Part shown: positions 1 to 8,698 of the stretch, one piece after another
Layout of the letters: every line of letters starts with the position of its first letter
Numbering within the stretch: the first letter of the stretch is position 1
Assembly (NCBI RefSeq): GCF_004361915.1
Contig: NZ_SNWP01000010.1
Location: forward strand, 186,001-250,000
Reading direction: 5' to 3'
DNA from: Sediminibacterium goheungense
Lineage (GTDB): Bacteria; Bacteroidota; Bacteroidia; Chitinophagales; Chitinophagaceae
DNA length: 64,000 nt
Made by a program: the position numbers and the translations under genes
Notes under the pieces: model-generated
What the model was told of the DNA's origin: nothing
What the model saw: only the letters and a program-made list of their open reading frames with translations
Database searches by the model: none

Positions 1-73
1 TCATGAACATAAGACCTGCGATGATGCAGGGAAAAGATTTTTTACGGAAAAAAGAAGACATCATTTTTTTCTG

Positions 74-81
74 CAAAACTA
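74..81 (-). promoter_or_regulatory. Possible -7 element for a gene leaving the left edge
   Basis: Read on the minus strand, CAAAACTA gives TAGTTTTG, which fits the Bacteroidota -7 consensus TAnnTTTG. It points leftward to ATG codons at about positions 10 and 4 (minus strand), so a gene probably starts here and continues beyond the window. Nothing else in positions 1-162 looks coding. Confidence 0.3.
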
Positions 82-162
82 ATGGCGCACCAGCGGTAAG
101 TGCCACCACAAATACACGACAAGACCACGACATCTGCACGACATCTATTATAAATCAATCCG

Positions 163-723
163 TTAGAAAGTTGTCCGGATCTTCCGGTGTTGTAAGAGAA
201 TAATAAGCGCATTGGTAAAATACATCAACAGAAAAGGCCAGATATAAGCAATGGCTCCCTCTTTGCTTCCCCTTACCGATACCAGTATATAATTATAACC
301 CAAAACACACAGCAATGCCAGGTGCAGAAAAATGACCCAGTACACCTGTCGCCTGATGATAGTGCGGCAGTACTGTACAGCTTCGGCAGGTAATCCTTTT
401 CTTTTTTTGAGGATGTACATCGGTACCAAGCAATGTACCCATGGAACCACGATATAACTGAAACAGGAAATATTGAAGAGGATCATGAAATGACGGATAT
501 CCCCGGTGGCGGCTTGCACAGCGGGCTCCTCCCGACTGAGCAGCATTTCATAATCTACCTCCAGTGCTTTGGCAATGGCTTTCAGGGTAAAACTTTGTGG
601 GGTATTGGCACCTGCTTCCATTCGCTGAATGGTACGAACGGTGATTTGTGAGCGATCAGCCAGTTCTTCCTGTGTAAATCCTTTCTGTTTTCTTATTTCA
701 GCAATTTTCTTTCCCGGATGCAT
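163..723 (-). CDS. XRE-family HTH regulator with C-terminal membrane segments
   Basis: A 186-residue protein. Residues about 6-60 are a Cro/CI-type helix-turn-helix (KIAEIRKQKGFTQEELA, then TVRTIQRMEAG, with a typical recognition helix). Residues about 78-104, 127-150 and 158-178 are hydrophobic enough to be three membrane segments. Such HTH-plus-membrane proteins are common in Bacteroidota and may sense a membrane signal, but the signal and targets are unknown. The next downstream feature lies outside the window and the upstream neighbours are repeats, so no operon partner is visible. The start is the ATG giving a complete HTH. Confidence 0.8.
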   Translation of the reverse strand: MHPGKKIAEIRKQKGFTQEELADRSQITVRTIQRMEAGANTPQSFTLKAIAKALEVDYEMLLSREEPAVQAATGDIRHFMILFNISCFSYIVVPWVHCLVPMYILKKRKGLPAEAVQYCRTIIRRQVYWVIFLHLALLCVLGYNYILVSVRGSKEGAIAYIWPFLLMYFTNALIILLQHRKIRTTF

Positions 724-830
724 GGTGGTGTATTCCTGTTATTTATTGGAGCAATAATACAGGCAAAATTGTGTTTTCGGGATTTTAATTTAAATAGTTG
801 CAGGGAATTGTGAGGGAGATTTTTTCACCG

Positions 831-870
831 CAGAGAACATGAGAACGCAGAGATTTCGCAGGGTTCATCA
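831..870. repeat. Fragment of the CACCGCAGAGAAC inverted repeat
   Basis: This is the left part of the repeat found complete at 2379-2496 and 4924-5041: CACCGCAGAGAACATGAGAA, then CGCAGAG and CGCAGGG. The complementary right arm is missing here. Confidence 0.6.
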
Positions 871-902
871 GCAGGGCCAGGGTATGGATGGAGACGCTGC
901 TG

Positions 903-1133
903 TGAATTCTCTTATTCACAAAGAGCCTTCCCTTCGGAGATGCTCAGGGCAGGCTTACAATTTCCGACATACTTCGGAATGCTCCTCAGGATGACACCGT
1001 CGGTGGCGGGAAAAGAGAGGGGGCGATTGGCTTTGCCAATCGCCCCCTCTCTTTTTTATCATTCAATTCCGTCATCCTGAGGAGCGTCACGATCGAAGAT
1101 CGGGAAGCGCGACGAAGGATCTTTTCGTTCTCA
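903..1133. repeat. REP-like nested palindrome, copy A
   Basis: Outer arms carry CTCCTCAGGATGAC and GTCATCCTGAGGAG, with further arms ending in GAAGGATCTT. At the centre (1011-1055) is a perfect 21-bp stem with loop TTT, whose inner part is CGATTGGC-TTT-GCCAATCG. The family recurs at 1231-1561, 8699-8890 and 11458-11712. The 724-1602 gap consists mostly of these elements and holds no credible gene. Short open frames across it are readings of the repeat. Confidence 0.8.
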
Positions 1134-1228
1134 GCAGTGTCTCCAAGAAACAAGCGATACTGCTGGTTGAACATCCAGAGTGTATCAAATAGTTTTACTG
1201 ACAAAATATAATACCCTCCCAGTCATAA

Positions 1229-1561
1229 AGATCCTTCCCTTCGACTATGCTCAGGGCAGGCTTGCAATTTCCGACATACGTTGGAATGTTCTTTATATTG
1301 ATGAAGTCATAATACCCTCCCAGTCATAAAGATCCTTCCCTTCGTTATGCTCAGGGCAGGCTTGCAATTTCCGACATACGTCGGAATGCTCCTCAGGATG
1401 ACACCGTTGGTCGGGGGGGAAGAGAGATGGGCAATTGGCTTTGCCAATCGCCCATCTCTCTTTTTATCATTCAATTCCGTCATCCTGAGGAACGTCACGA
1501 TCGAAGATCGGGAAGCGCGAGCCTGCCCTGAGCATAACGAAGGGAAGGATCTTTTTCGTTC
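1229..1561. repeat. REP-like nested palindrome, copy B with a partial extra arm
   Basis: A partial arm at 1229-1290 (GATCCTTCCCTTCG, CTCAGGGCAGGCTTGC) is followed by a second, fuller copy at 1329-1561. The inner hairpin at about 1421-1463 has arms AGAGAGATGGGC / GCCCATCTCTCT around TTGGC-TTT-GCCAA, with one A/C mismatch. The outer stem differs in sequence from copy A yet still pairs. Confidence 0.8.
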
Positions 1562-1602
1562 TCAGCAGCATCTCTGAGACACGCAGAACACTTCCTGTTA
1601 TC

Positions 1603-2304
1603 TTATTCATTAGGGTTAAAAACTTCCGTGCTCTCAATTCCTTTAATCAATAACCACAAACTAAATGCTAATTCTCCGATAAAAATCGGGATAGCAACAT
1701 AGGAAAAAACAGGGTTTTCAAATCCTTTGGATAGCAGCATGGTGAAACTGTTGATCAGGTATCCGACTCCTGAAACAGCATACAGTATTCCCAGAAATTT
1801 AGGCACCAGTTTAGATTTGTAAACAACAAAGCCTACCAGCAAACAATACACCCCAAAAAATACCAGACCGATTGCATAACCTACAGCCTGAATATTCAGT
1901 GATAATTGTGAAAGGCCGGCAAGTTGATTGGGTTGAAATGATTGCAGGTAAGCGTCATTACCCAATATTAGCAAGGGTGAGGTCTGGTTCAAAAGATTAA
2001 CAGCTATGATTGCCGTTTGAATGATCACAAATACTAGCGCAAGCTGAAGTAAAAACTTGTTTATGCGTTTGAATAAAAAATAAACAATCAACACACATGG
2101 CAAGCCACAAACAAAATTCACGATATCTGCCGCAATCCCCAATCGAAAAAGCATTTCAGACTTTTGAATATTATTTGCGGTAGCCAAAGCATCTCCTGAA
2201 ACTTTGAATGCCTGCCGCACAGCTATCTCTGCAAATAACCCTGTAGCAATAACTATCAGGTAAAAGAGTCCGGCAATGCGTGCAAGGTTTTTGTTTGAAA
2301 TCAT
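1603..2304 (-). CDS. DUF4386 family membrane protein
   Basis: A 233-residue, strongly hydrophobic protein with about six predicted membrane helices. The N-terminus (NLARIAGLFYLIVIATGLFA) and the later GYAIGLVFFGVYCLLVG and LGILYAVSGVGYLINS stretches are the recognisable pattern of the DUF4386 family, whose biochemical role is not established. Length is normal for the family. It stands alone between two repeat-rich gaps, so context gives no functional hint. Confidence 0.8.
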   Translation of the reverse strand: MISNKNLARIAGLFYLIVIATGLFAEIAVRQAFKVSGDALATANNIQKSEMLFRLGIAADIVNFVCGLPCVLIVYFLFKRINKFLLQLALVFVIIQTAIIAVNLLNQTSPLLILGNDAYLQSFQPNQLAGLSQLSLNIQAVGYAIGLVFFGVYCLLVGFVVYKSKLVPKFLGILYAVSGVGYLINSFTMLLSKGFENPVFSYVAIPIFIGELAFSLWLLIKGIESTEVFNPNE

Positions 2305-2378
2305 TTCAGTTGGTTAAATATGGGTTACATAATGGTCTAAGGTATTGCTTTTAGGTTGCTGGCCATATATGTTTTTCA

Positions 2379-2496
2379 CCGCAGAGAACGAGGGAACGCA
2401 GGGGTTACGCAGGGTAATTCGGGATTCATTATTAATAGTAGACTCCCCTCTGCGTAAACTCAGCGTCCTCTCGTTCTCTGCGGTGAACATACTCCA
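2379..2496. repeat. About 118-bp inverted repeat, CACCGCAGAGAACG family
   Basis: Left arm CACCGCAGAGAACGAGGGAA... and right arm ...CGTTCTCTGCGGTGAA are complementary with a few mismatches, around a centre containing ATTCATTATTAATAGTAGAC. A near-identical copy lies at 4924-5041 and a half copy at 831-870. It lies downstream of one minus-strand gene's start and beyond the next one's end, so it is intergenic. Confidence 0.75.
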
Positions 2497-2532
2497 TCAT
2501 CATGAAGTCTGAAAACTTTCAAAACATAAATT

Positions 2533-3456
2533 TCAGTAATGCTCCTGTTTACGCTTAAACGTCTTTGTAATCTTTCTGAAACTTTCCAGGTACTTATCAA
2601 AATCTTCTTTGGCCTGCCCGATCATGATATAATAATCCCCGTTTTCATTAAAGAGCATTACCTGGTATACTAATTCAGTTTTATCATCTTTGGTTTTTCC
2701 GTTGGCAACAATTTCATACCCGTTTACATTGTCGATCCTAATCGGATTGATTTCTTTGATGATACTTTGTTCACCACGAGGAAGCTTTTTAAGCCTTTCT
2801 TCTGCGTATAGCTTTTGATTTGGAGGTGAAACTTTTGCAATAGAATTACCAACAAGTAAGGTTGGTTTTTCAGTCGGAATTTTTCCATCGGTAGAATAAA
2901 TCAAAGTGCCCGACATATTCCTGATAAGCTGGAATTCAGATTCTTTTGTATCAATGGTAAATGTGGCCGCCTCCAGTGGATTCTCCTTTTGTTCATTGTT
3001 ATACACGATCGATAATATAGCATCCTTAATCTGTGGTTCTATATTTTTTGATGCTTCAGGATAAATACCATTTACCAAAACAGTATTTTTTGAATCGCCA
3101 AAGACCAATATTTGTTTATGATAAATTACCCCGTTGGCAGGTTGTGTAAGCTGTACCAAAGTAGCTTTTGAGCCATTAAAGTCTATGACTTGCTTCTTTA
3201 CCAATGTCATCCCTCTTGATCGTAAAGCTTCTGCAGTAAAACCATCTGCTACAGGTTCATAGGGTCCAGGAAGTTCATTCACCATAATGGAAGCGCCCGT
3301 TGCCGCACTCTGAAAACCACTGAAAGCTGTTGCTGCTACAAAACCATCTGGCGGAATGATGCTGCATTTTGTAGCGGGGATTTTGATATGTTTTGCTGTT
3401 TGCCCAAAAGCAACTTGTGCACAAAGCAGGAAAACAAGTAAGCATGTATTTTTCAT
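2533..3456 (-). CDS. Secreted protein of unknown function
   Basis: The reading frame stays open to 3612, but I place the start at the ATG at 3456. From there the protein begins MKNTCLLVFLLCAQVAFGQ, a clean signal peptide with cleavage after about residue 19. The mature part of roughly 288 residues alternates beta-rich stretches and has no cysteine pattern or catalytic motif I recognise. It is probably periplasmic or outer-membrane associated. The next ATG upstream is at 3471. It faces no close partner: the next gene upstream (3681-4610) is also minus-strand and 225 bp away. Confidence 0.6.
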   Translation of the reverse strand: MKNTCLLVFLLCAQVAFGQTAKHIKIPATKCSIIPPDGFVAATAFSGFQSAATGASIMVNELPGPYEPVADGFTAEALRSRGMTLVKKQVIDFNGSKATLVQLTQPANGVIYHKQILVFGDSKNTVLVNGIYPEASKNIEPQIKDAILSIVYNNEQKENPLEAATFTIDTKESEFQLIRNMSGTLIYSTDGKIPTEKPTLLVGNSIAKVSPPNQKLYAEERLKKLPRGEQSIIKEINPIRIDNVNGYEIVANGKTKDDKTELVYQVMLFNENGDYYIMIGQAKEDFDKYLESFRKITKTFKRKQEHY

Positions 3457-3680
3457 TGTGAAGAGTGTCATTTTAAAATTACCGATCCTTTTGTAACCGG
3501 TTGATAGGTTAAAATCCTCGCCGTACCATTTCAGCTGCAGAAGCCTCTTAAAATTACGGATATTAAAGTGAAATATGCAACACCGGTTAGCGTATGGTTT
3601 ATGCACAAACAACTGATGTAGTACCCTAATGCATGTTATGCAATGCCAGCCTTTTGAAAAAAAAAGGATTCAGCAGTTTT

Positions 3681-4610
3681 TTACTGCGATTGCAGCCATT
3701 TTAGTATCTGTACAGGATCTGCAATGCTCCAGGAATGGGGATGTCGCATATTATCAGGTTTTCTATATCCCTTACCCGCTGTTGTTACTAAAACAGCTTT
3801 CTTATTACCCAGTCTCTGCAACTCGTTAATCATGGCAGCATGGTCTGTAATATTATTATAAGTATAGTCGTATCCCCTTTCTTTTAACCACCACTGGATA
3901 TCGGGTTCTGATATAAGCATGATGGGCGTTTTAATTAAATTTTTAACCGCTTTTTGCGTGGTATCAGAATATGAATAAGGGGAATGTTCATAAAAATTTT
4001 TCAATGCGGTTTCAGGCGTTCCTTTCATTTCTTTTTGTATTCTGTCGATCATATAAAATACCTCTCCATTTACTTTTGCGGCATCTGATAACCTAACAAC
4101 CCTTCTGGCGGCCTTATAGTAACGCTCCCAATCAAGTGGCGGGTCAATTGCAAAAACGGCTTTGGGTTTTATTGCATAATTATGCTGCACAGATAACACT
4201 GCATATTTTACCGCACAGGTTCCGCCAATAGAAAAGCCACCTATATATAGATTTTTTCCCTTTAACTGATACCTGGCTACTGCCAGACTGATTATTTCTT
4301 TTAGTGATTGTTGAGAAGCTGCATCACTTCCAAAATATTGAGCACCTGTTTTTAAAATTGGGATAATCGTTAAGATGCCTTGTTGCGAGGCATATCTGGG
4401 GATAGCTGTTTGAAACAAAACATCTTTTGGAGAATTTCCAAATCCATCCAATAAAACCAGCAACGATTTTAGCTGCTGGTTTTCCGGTATAACGGCTATA
4501 TACATATTTGTACTGCTGTCTTTAGCATTCAAATACACCGTCTCGGTTCTCTGACCATATGTAGAGATCAATGAGAAAGTCATCAGGATAAGTAAAATAT
4601 TCTTTTTCAT
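3681..4610 (-). CDS. Secreted alpha/beta-hydrolase-like protein
   Basis: A 309-residue protein with signal peptide MKKNILLILMTFSLISTYGQ. The motif GFSIGG (nucleophile Ser at about residue 127) follows a strand (KNLYIGG) and is a typical nucleophile elbow. LLVLLDGFGNS upstream fits the oxyanion region, and the His in HPHSWSI near the C-terminus can complete a triad. The substrate cannot be deduced. An esterase-like role in the periplasm is the best inference, and no close relative is recognised. No operon partner is obvious. Confidence 0.65.
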   Translation of the reverse strand: MKKNILLILMTFSLISTYGQRTETVYLNAKDSSTNMYIAVIPENQQLKSLLVLLDGFGNSPKDVLFQTAIPRYASQQGILTIIPILKTGAQYFGSDAASQQSLKEIISLAVARYQLKGKNLYIGGFSIGGTCAVKYAVLSVQHNYAIKPKAVFAIDPPLDWERYYKAARRVVRLSDAAKVNGEVFYMIDRIQKEMKGTPETALKNFYEHSPYSYSDTTQKAVKNLIKTPIMLISEPDIQWWLKERGYDYTYNNITDHAAMINELQRLGNKKAVLVTTAGKGYRKPDNMRHPHSWSIADPVQILKWLQSQ

Positions 4611-4873
4611 ATTGAAATGTCAATTAAAATGTCTGGTAATGTAAAAGTTGGTTTATGGATAGTATATCATACAAAACTCAACCGAAGTACTGCAACTGAA
4701 GTTACCGTAAAATATTCCTTCAAAATACTTTTCGTCAGTAGTGAAGTAGTAAACTTCAAAGTAATTCATACGTCCTGGCTTTGTAACACCTAACATCCCT
4801 TGGAGCCTCAGGAAACGATGCGCCGAACTTCTTGATTAACAAGTAGACTCTGCAAAGAAGAAATAACCATCCA

Positions 4874-5041
4874 TTTCCAAAGATCTTACCCTTCGGCTAC
4901 ACTCAGGGAAGGATTTTTTTGATTCACCGCAGAGAACGAGGGAACGCAGAGATTTCGCAGGGTAATTCGGGATTCATTATTAATAGTAGACTCCCTCTGC
5001 GTAAACTCAGCGCCCTCTCGTTCTCTGCGGTGAACATACTC
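4874..5041. repeat. REP fragment followed by CACCGCAGAGAACG inverted repeat
   Basis: 4874-4916 is a short arm of the REP-like family (GATCTTACCCTTCGGCTACA...). 4924-5041 is the second complete copy of the inverted repeat at 2379-2496. The remaining gap, 5042-5452, is AT-rich leader DNA of the next gene with CAACA-rich stretches. A diverged copy of 5062-5290 is at 9044-9240. Confidence 0.7.
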
Positions 5042-5452
5042 CGTAAAAATGAGGTCAGGAATATCACCGTAGTAAACAGGCGATAACGGAGGTTTCGATG
5101 TGGCATTGAGGACCGTTGAGAATTAGAAAATTTTCGAAAATAACCACCCCAAAAAACAACCATTTTCCACTAAAAAACACCCTTACCTAATTCGCTTATT
5201 ATCAGGGTTTTACTCAGAGCAACAACACATCAACAACACAGCATCAACACAGTTCAACACTAAAACAGTGTTATGCCCTGTTGTTAGACTGTTTTCGCAC
5301 TGTACTTTACAGGAAGAAAACCGGAATACAATACCCATTTTAGTTAAGGATTGTTTTTATATATGGAAATTTGTATATTAGAGTTCGTATTACCTCCCCC
5401 CCACGGCAGCTGCCGGCACCTGTTTACCCTGATACACTTATAAACCTATGTT

Positions 5453-6175
5453 ATGGCGAAACTCACCGACAAAGGACTGAGCGGACGTGTAGGTCCTGTT
5501 ATTTATTACCAGATAAATGGTAAACAGTTTGTAAGGGCATTCCCGATTGCCAGGAAAAAACAAACCCATGCTGCCCGTAAACCGGCAGCCGTACTTTTTG
5601 GTATTTGCTCCCGCACCGCTACCTCGGCTGCTTATACCTTACAGGCTACCCTGCCCTTTCCTTTTAAATCGATGAATCTTTTCAGGGGCTGGGTGTATAA
5701 ACATTATAAGCTTAGCCATGCCCAAACAAACTGGGTGCTGGGACAAAATTTTCTCCCTCCCTTCCAGTTAAATCCGGGGGCGGATCTGAGAGATTTTTTA
5801 TTTGTTTCCATCAATATCAGGGGTGTGCAGGATGGGCGGCTGCATATACAGCTGCCTGCTTTTGACCCGGCAAAGCAAATCAGGAAACCGATGCGGGCGG
5901 CTTCGGTGGATATGAAAATAATGGTGCAGAGCTTACCGTTCGGTAAACCGGAGGCATACTTTTTTGCAGAGGAACAACGCCGCATCGATTTCTCGGAAAA
6001 TCACCTGCCTGCCCAGGATCTGTTTTTTGAAACTACTACCCTACAACCCGACACGGTGCTGATGGTTACCGTAGCACTCTCTTTTAAGTTGTTTAATGGA
6101 ACTGTTATTAATAAAGCCGAATATTTACCTGCAGCAGTGATTGGCATGGGTACTTGGATGGACTTTGATAGGTGA
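5453..6175 (+). CDS. Hypothetical protein, DUF6266-like; intact member of a repeatedly truncated family
   Basis: A 240-residue soluble protein without a signal peptide or membrane segment. The N-terminus (MAKLTDKGLSGRVGPVIYYQ) recalls the Gly-rich start of Bacteroidota DUF6266 proteins, whose function is unknown; I hold this link loosely. It is the only long plus-strand gene in the accessory region. C-terminal pieces of paralogues appear at about 8537, 10141, 11290 and 12828, and its upstream region reappears at 9044-9240. That implies a former multicopy gene family here. A hairpin of the local repeat family follows 27 bp after the stop. Confidence 0.65.
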   Translation: MAKLTDKGLSGRVGPVIYYQINGKQFVRAFPIARKKQTHAARKPAAVLFGICSRTATSAAYTLQATLPFPFKSMNLFRGWVYKHYKLSHAQTNWVLGQNFLPPFQLNPGADLRDFLFVSINIRGVQDGRLHIQLPAFDPAKQIRKPMRAASVDMKIMVQSLPFGKPEAYFFAEEQRRIDFSENHLPAQDLFFETTTLQPDTVLMVTVALSFKLFNGTVINKAEYLPAAVIGMGTWMDFDR

Positions 6176-6201
6176 GGATAAAACTGATTTAATTATAAGC
6201 A

Positions 6202-6244
6202 AGCTTTTGGAAAGTCCCTAAACTTTCCAAAAGTCTTACTCTCG
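6202..6244. repeat. Accessory-region hairpin, copy 1 (diverged)
   Basis: CTTTTGGAAAGT / ACTTTCCAAAAG arms with a CCCTAA-type loop, followed by GTCTTACTCTCG in place of the usual GTTAnCGCTCA. It lies between the convergent ends of the 5453 gene and the DUF1573 gene. It could also act as a bidirectional terminator. Confidence 0.7.
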
Positions 6245-6250
6245 TTATAT

Positions 6251-6652
6251 TTAATGTTGATTTTTATTATGATTTTCATCTTTAACGGTACCACGAAATT
6301 TTAAGATGGTAAAAACACTATCAATATTTGATTTCAAAACGATAGCCTTTTCAAAATCGCCACCGGCTAATGGAGCGAAAGAAACTGTCAAATCTGCTGA
6401 ATCATTAGGCGCAATATTTCTTTTAACGAAATTGGGAACTGTACATTCGCAGGATGCCGAAACAGAATCAATTTTTAGTATCGCACCTCCAACGTTATAT
6501 ATTCGAAAATCAACCTTCGTCGTATCAGAGATTGAGATTGTACCTATATTTTTAACCTGTTCCTTAACTAAAACCTTAGGACTCTTTTTATTTTCTACGG
6601 TGCAAGCACCCAAGGAAATAAACAAAAGAATATGCAACAAGAACCTTATCAT
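6251..6652 (-). CDS. DUF1573 domain lipoprotein
   Basis: A 133-residue protein with lipobox LGAC (Cys17), so probably a lipoprotein. The mature part has the DUF1573 beta-sandwich signature: a short NVGGAILKIDSV strand, then SCECTVPNF with a CxC pair, and a closing LKFRGTV strand. Function of the family is unknown. The ATG overlaps the stop of the upstream thioredoxin-like gene in an ATGA, so the two are translationally coupled. They follow the bacteriocin-like gene at 7581-8285 on the same strand. Confidence 0.8.
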   Translation of the reverse strand: MIRFLLHILLFISLGACTVENKKSPKVLVKEQVKNIGTISISDTTKVDFRIYNVGGAILKIDSVSASCECTVPNFVKRNIAPNDSADLTVSFAPLAGGDFEKAIVLKSNIDSVFTILKFRGTVKDENHNKNQH

Positions 6653-7494
6653 TGTTTAGATTTTTTAATTAACGAATAAATATTATCAACATACACCAAG
6701 GGATTTATCAATAAATCACCCGCATACACACAGCGCAGATTTTTATCAAAGACAAGTGTTACCGGAAAGGATTTCAGCGATAGCTTATCAACTTCTTCAG
6801 GGTATTGAAAGTAAAGTTTTTCAAAGGAATATTTACTGGTTTGTCTCCTCGCCTGTTCACGATCGTCACTTTGTTTTAACGGTATATTCAAAGCAATTAC
6901 ACGAATATTTGTATCATTTTTAAACTCATTCTTTACTCTCTCTAAATCCGGAAACTGCCTGATACATGGGGCACAAGCAGTAAACCATATATCCACAATT
7001 AGTATTTTCCCACGACTTCTATTTAATTGTATGACACTATCATTAGCATCTACAATTTTGAGGTCATCTAACTTATACATTGACAAATCCACTCGCTGTC
7101 CCTGTTTTGCCAAATAATTAGGCATAAGCCAAACGCTAGAAATAAGAATAACAATTAGAAAAAGAGAAAATATAATAATTGACTTAACTGATGTTTTCAA
7201 TAAGAGACATACTAAAACCGATAAAATTATTCCTGATATCCAAATCGGGTATGTCTCTACTGATTTCAAATAAATACTGGCTGGTATAAATACACAGAAA
7301 AAAGGAACCGTAGTTAAAAATGATGAAAAAGCATTCGCAAAAACCTTTTTATAGGCCAGAAAAGGAATAATAACACTTACAGCTTGAACAATGATTATTT
7401 GGTTTAACCATCCTAAAGCTCCTGCCAGTAAGCAAACTACCGAATGAACTAACGTTAAAATAATATAGGCTAATATTTGTTTTCTATTTCTCAT
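6649..7494 (-). CDS. Membrane-anchored TlpA-like thiol-disulfide oxidoreductase
   Basis: 281 residues. Residues 1-125 are hydrophobic with four or more membrane helices. Residues about 140-281 form a thioredoxin-like domain with WFTACAPCIRQF, active-site Cys174 and Cys177 (CAPC), and the later cis-Pro region KSFPVTLVFD. The domain should face the periplasm and shuffle disulfides. It lies directly downstream of the cysteine-rich fulvocin-like precursor and upstream of a DUF1573 lipoprotein. A role in oxidising or reducing that precursor is therefore a reasonable inference, as similar redox genes sit beside related precursors in Bacteroidota. Confidence 0.75.
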   Translation of the reverse strand: MRNRKQILAYIILTLVHSVVCLLAGALGWLNQIIIVQAVSVIIPFLAYKKVFANAFSSFLTTVPFFCVFIPASIYLKSVETYPIWISGIILSVLVCLLLKTSVKSIIIFSLFLIVILISSVWLMPNYLAKQGQRVDLSMYKLDDLKIVDANDSVIQLNRSRGKILIVDIWFTACAPCIRQFPDLERVKNEFKNDTNIRVIALNIPLKQSDDREQARRQTSKYSFEKLYFQYPEEVDKLSLKSFPVTLVFDKNLRCVYAGDLLINPLVYVDNIYSLIKKSKQ

Positions 7495-7530
7495 GCTAAT
7501 TATTTACTGTTCCAATATTTAGTAGTAATT

Positions 7531-7569
7531 AATAATATCAGATCTTATTAATTAAGATCTGATATTATT
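7531..7569. terminator. Perfect 17-bp hairpin between precursor and redox gene
   Basis: Arms AATAATATCAGATCTTA and TAAGATCTGATATTATT pair perfectly around TTAAT. It follows the stop of the fulvocin-like gene by 12 bp and precedes the redox gene's ATG by about 37 bp. The stem is AT-rich, so it may be a partial terminator or an mRNA-stabilising structure that lets the precursor be made in excess of the downstream proteins. Confidence 0.55.
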
Positions 7570-7580
7570 TTTATAAATAC

Positions 7581-8285
7581 TTAATAATTACAATGAGAAC
7601 CGTTACATTTTTCCAGCCATAAGAAACCACATCCCCGGTTTGACGATTTACATACTCGATTACCCTCTTCGCACATACCATAAACCTGGGTAACACCAGA
7701 TGGGAAACCAATTTGTAGTTGTTTACAAGAATATCCGGTATTACCAACATGACAAAAACAATCAACTGGATCTTCGGGCATGAAATCTACTTTTGTTTTA
7801 ATGGTAGTTTCAGCCTGAGGATTAGATTCCTGGAAGTTGCTTAGTAGTAAATCAGATAATTCCCTCTTATTAAAGACCGTTTCTGCTTTTTTCATCCAGG
7901 CGGGTAGGTTGTATGCCAAAAAAATATTTTGCACATCAGAATTATCTTCAAAAACACGGTTATTTAAATAAGAGGATAATTCAGTAATCAAAGAGATTTT
8001 TTGCTCATCAGATTTAACCGTTGCCTGTTTCGATGCGTGGATAAAATGATCTTGCCAAAATTTTAGTTTTTCCGTAGAAGAGAAAAGCGAGTAGATTACT
8101 TTTTTTGAACCTTCATTTTTCTAACTTTGTAAAGCTTTTAATTTTGCTTGATACTGATTTGTAGCAGTTGTTGCATCTGGGGCATCAGAAGATTTACTAC
8201 ATGAAAAACATAGCAGCAAACAACAAAACAGCAATTTGTTGTTGATAAAAAACTTCAATAAGTTAAATGCAGGATTAGATTTCAT
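7581..8285 (-). pseudogene. Fulvocin C-related bacteriocin precursor, interrupted by one in-frame TAG
   Basis: Translation from ATG 8285 (MKSNPAFNLLKFF...) gives a lipoprotein signal (FSCSK) and a linker. The frame then meets TAG at 8121-8123 and continues open in the same frame to TAA at 7581. After the stop come the family core (KVIYSLFSSTEKLKFWQDH) and a Cys-rich tail: CFCHVGNTGYSC, CEEGNRVC and GCGFLWLEKCNGSHCNY. The tail resembles that of fulvocin C-related Bacteroidota proteins (GCGxxW...CNG). Whether the stop is a real mutation, a sequencing error or suppressed cannot be told from one sequence. A start inside the core would give only a 136-residue, signal-less protein. Confidence 0.75.
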
Positions 8286-8536
8286 AACAGATAGATTTTT
8301 AAAATTGAACAATAATTTTTTAAAAGTAGAGAGTAAAACATGCGGAAAAAACTGTGTTTTTTCGCAGTAGTAATTATATTACATCAATTTCAAAATTTAG
8401 CCATGATTCAAATAGCTAAATAGCTACAAATAGGGTGGTTTTTAAAAAATATATCATTACTATAGCTCAAACTGCCATGTAACCATACATGTTATTGATA
8501 TTTTTTTAGCACGCTCGTATCGATTATCTAATGCGA

Positions 8537-8640
8537 ATATTATTAAAAGCTACAAATATTTACCTGCGGCAGTAATTGGTATGGGTACTTGGATGGACTT
8601 TAATAGGTAAGGATAAAACTGCTTTGACTATACGCAACTT
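8537..8640 (+). pseudogene. C-terminal remnant of a 5453-type gene
   Basis: TTTACCTGCGGCAGTAATTGG... through TACTTGGATGGACTTTAATAGG and GGATAAAACTG matches the last about 70 coding bases and the 3' flank of the intact gene ending at 6175. The upstream part of the gene is gone. The preceding AT-rich stretch (8313-8536) holds no gene. Confidence 0.7.
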
Positions 8641-8652
8641 TCGGAGACGAGA

Positions 8653-8694
8653 AACTTTTGGAAAGTTTCGGAACTTTCCAAAAGTTAACGCTCA
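8653..8694. repeat. Accessory-region hairpin, copy 2
   Basis: Perfect 15-bp stem AACTTTTGGAAAGTT/AACTTTCCAAAAGTT with loop TCGG, followed by AACGCTCA. Preceded by TTTCGGAGACGAGA, which also precedes copies 3 and 7. Confidence 0.85.
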
Positions 8695-8698
8695 CCTT

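Noticed and set aside
3..203. Open frame of 66 codons at the left edge, plus strand
   Set aside because: Composition is not protein-like, it overlaps the end of the XRE gene on the other strand, and a minus-strand promoter-like element lies within it.
986..1577. Several open frames of 60-76 codons on both strands
   Set aside because: They are translations of REP-like palindromes. The same peptides (RLAKPIA, EERWAIGFAN) recur wherever the repeat occurs.
4924..5163. 79-codon minus-strand frame
   Set aside because: It spans an inverted repeat found at other sites and has no family resemblance.
8121..8123. Recoding of TAG (pyrrolysine or programmed readthrough) in the fulvocin-like gene
   Set aside because: No recoding element or pyrrolysine genes are visible. 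Mutation or sequencing error is simpler.
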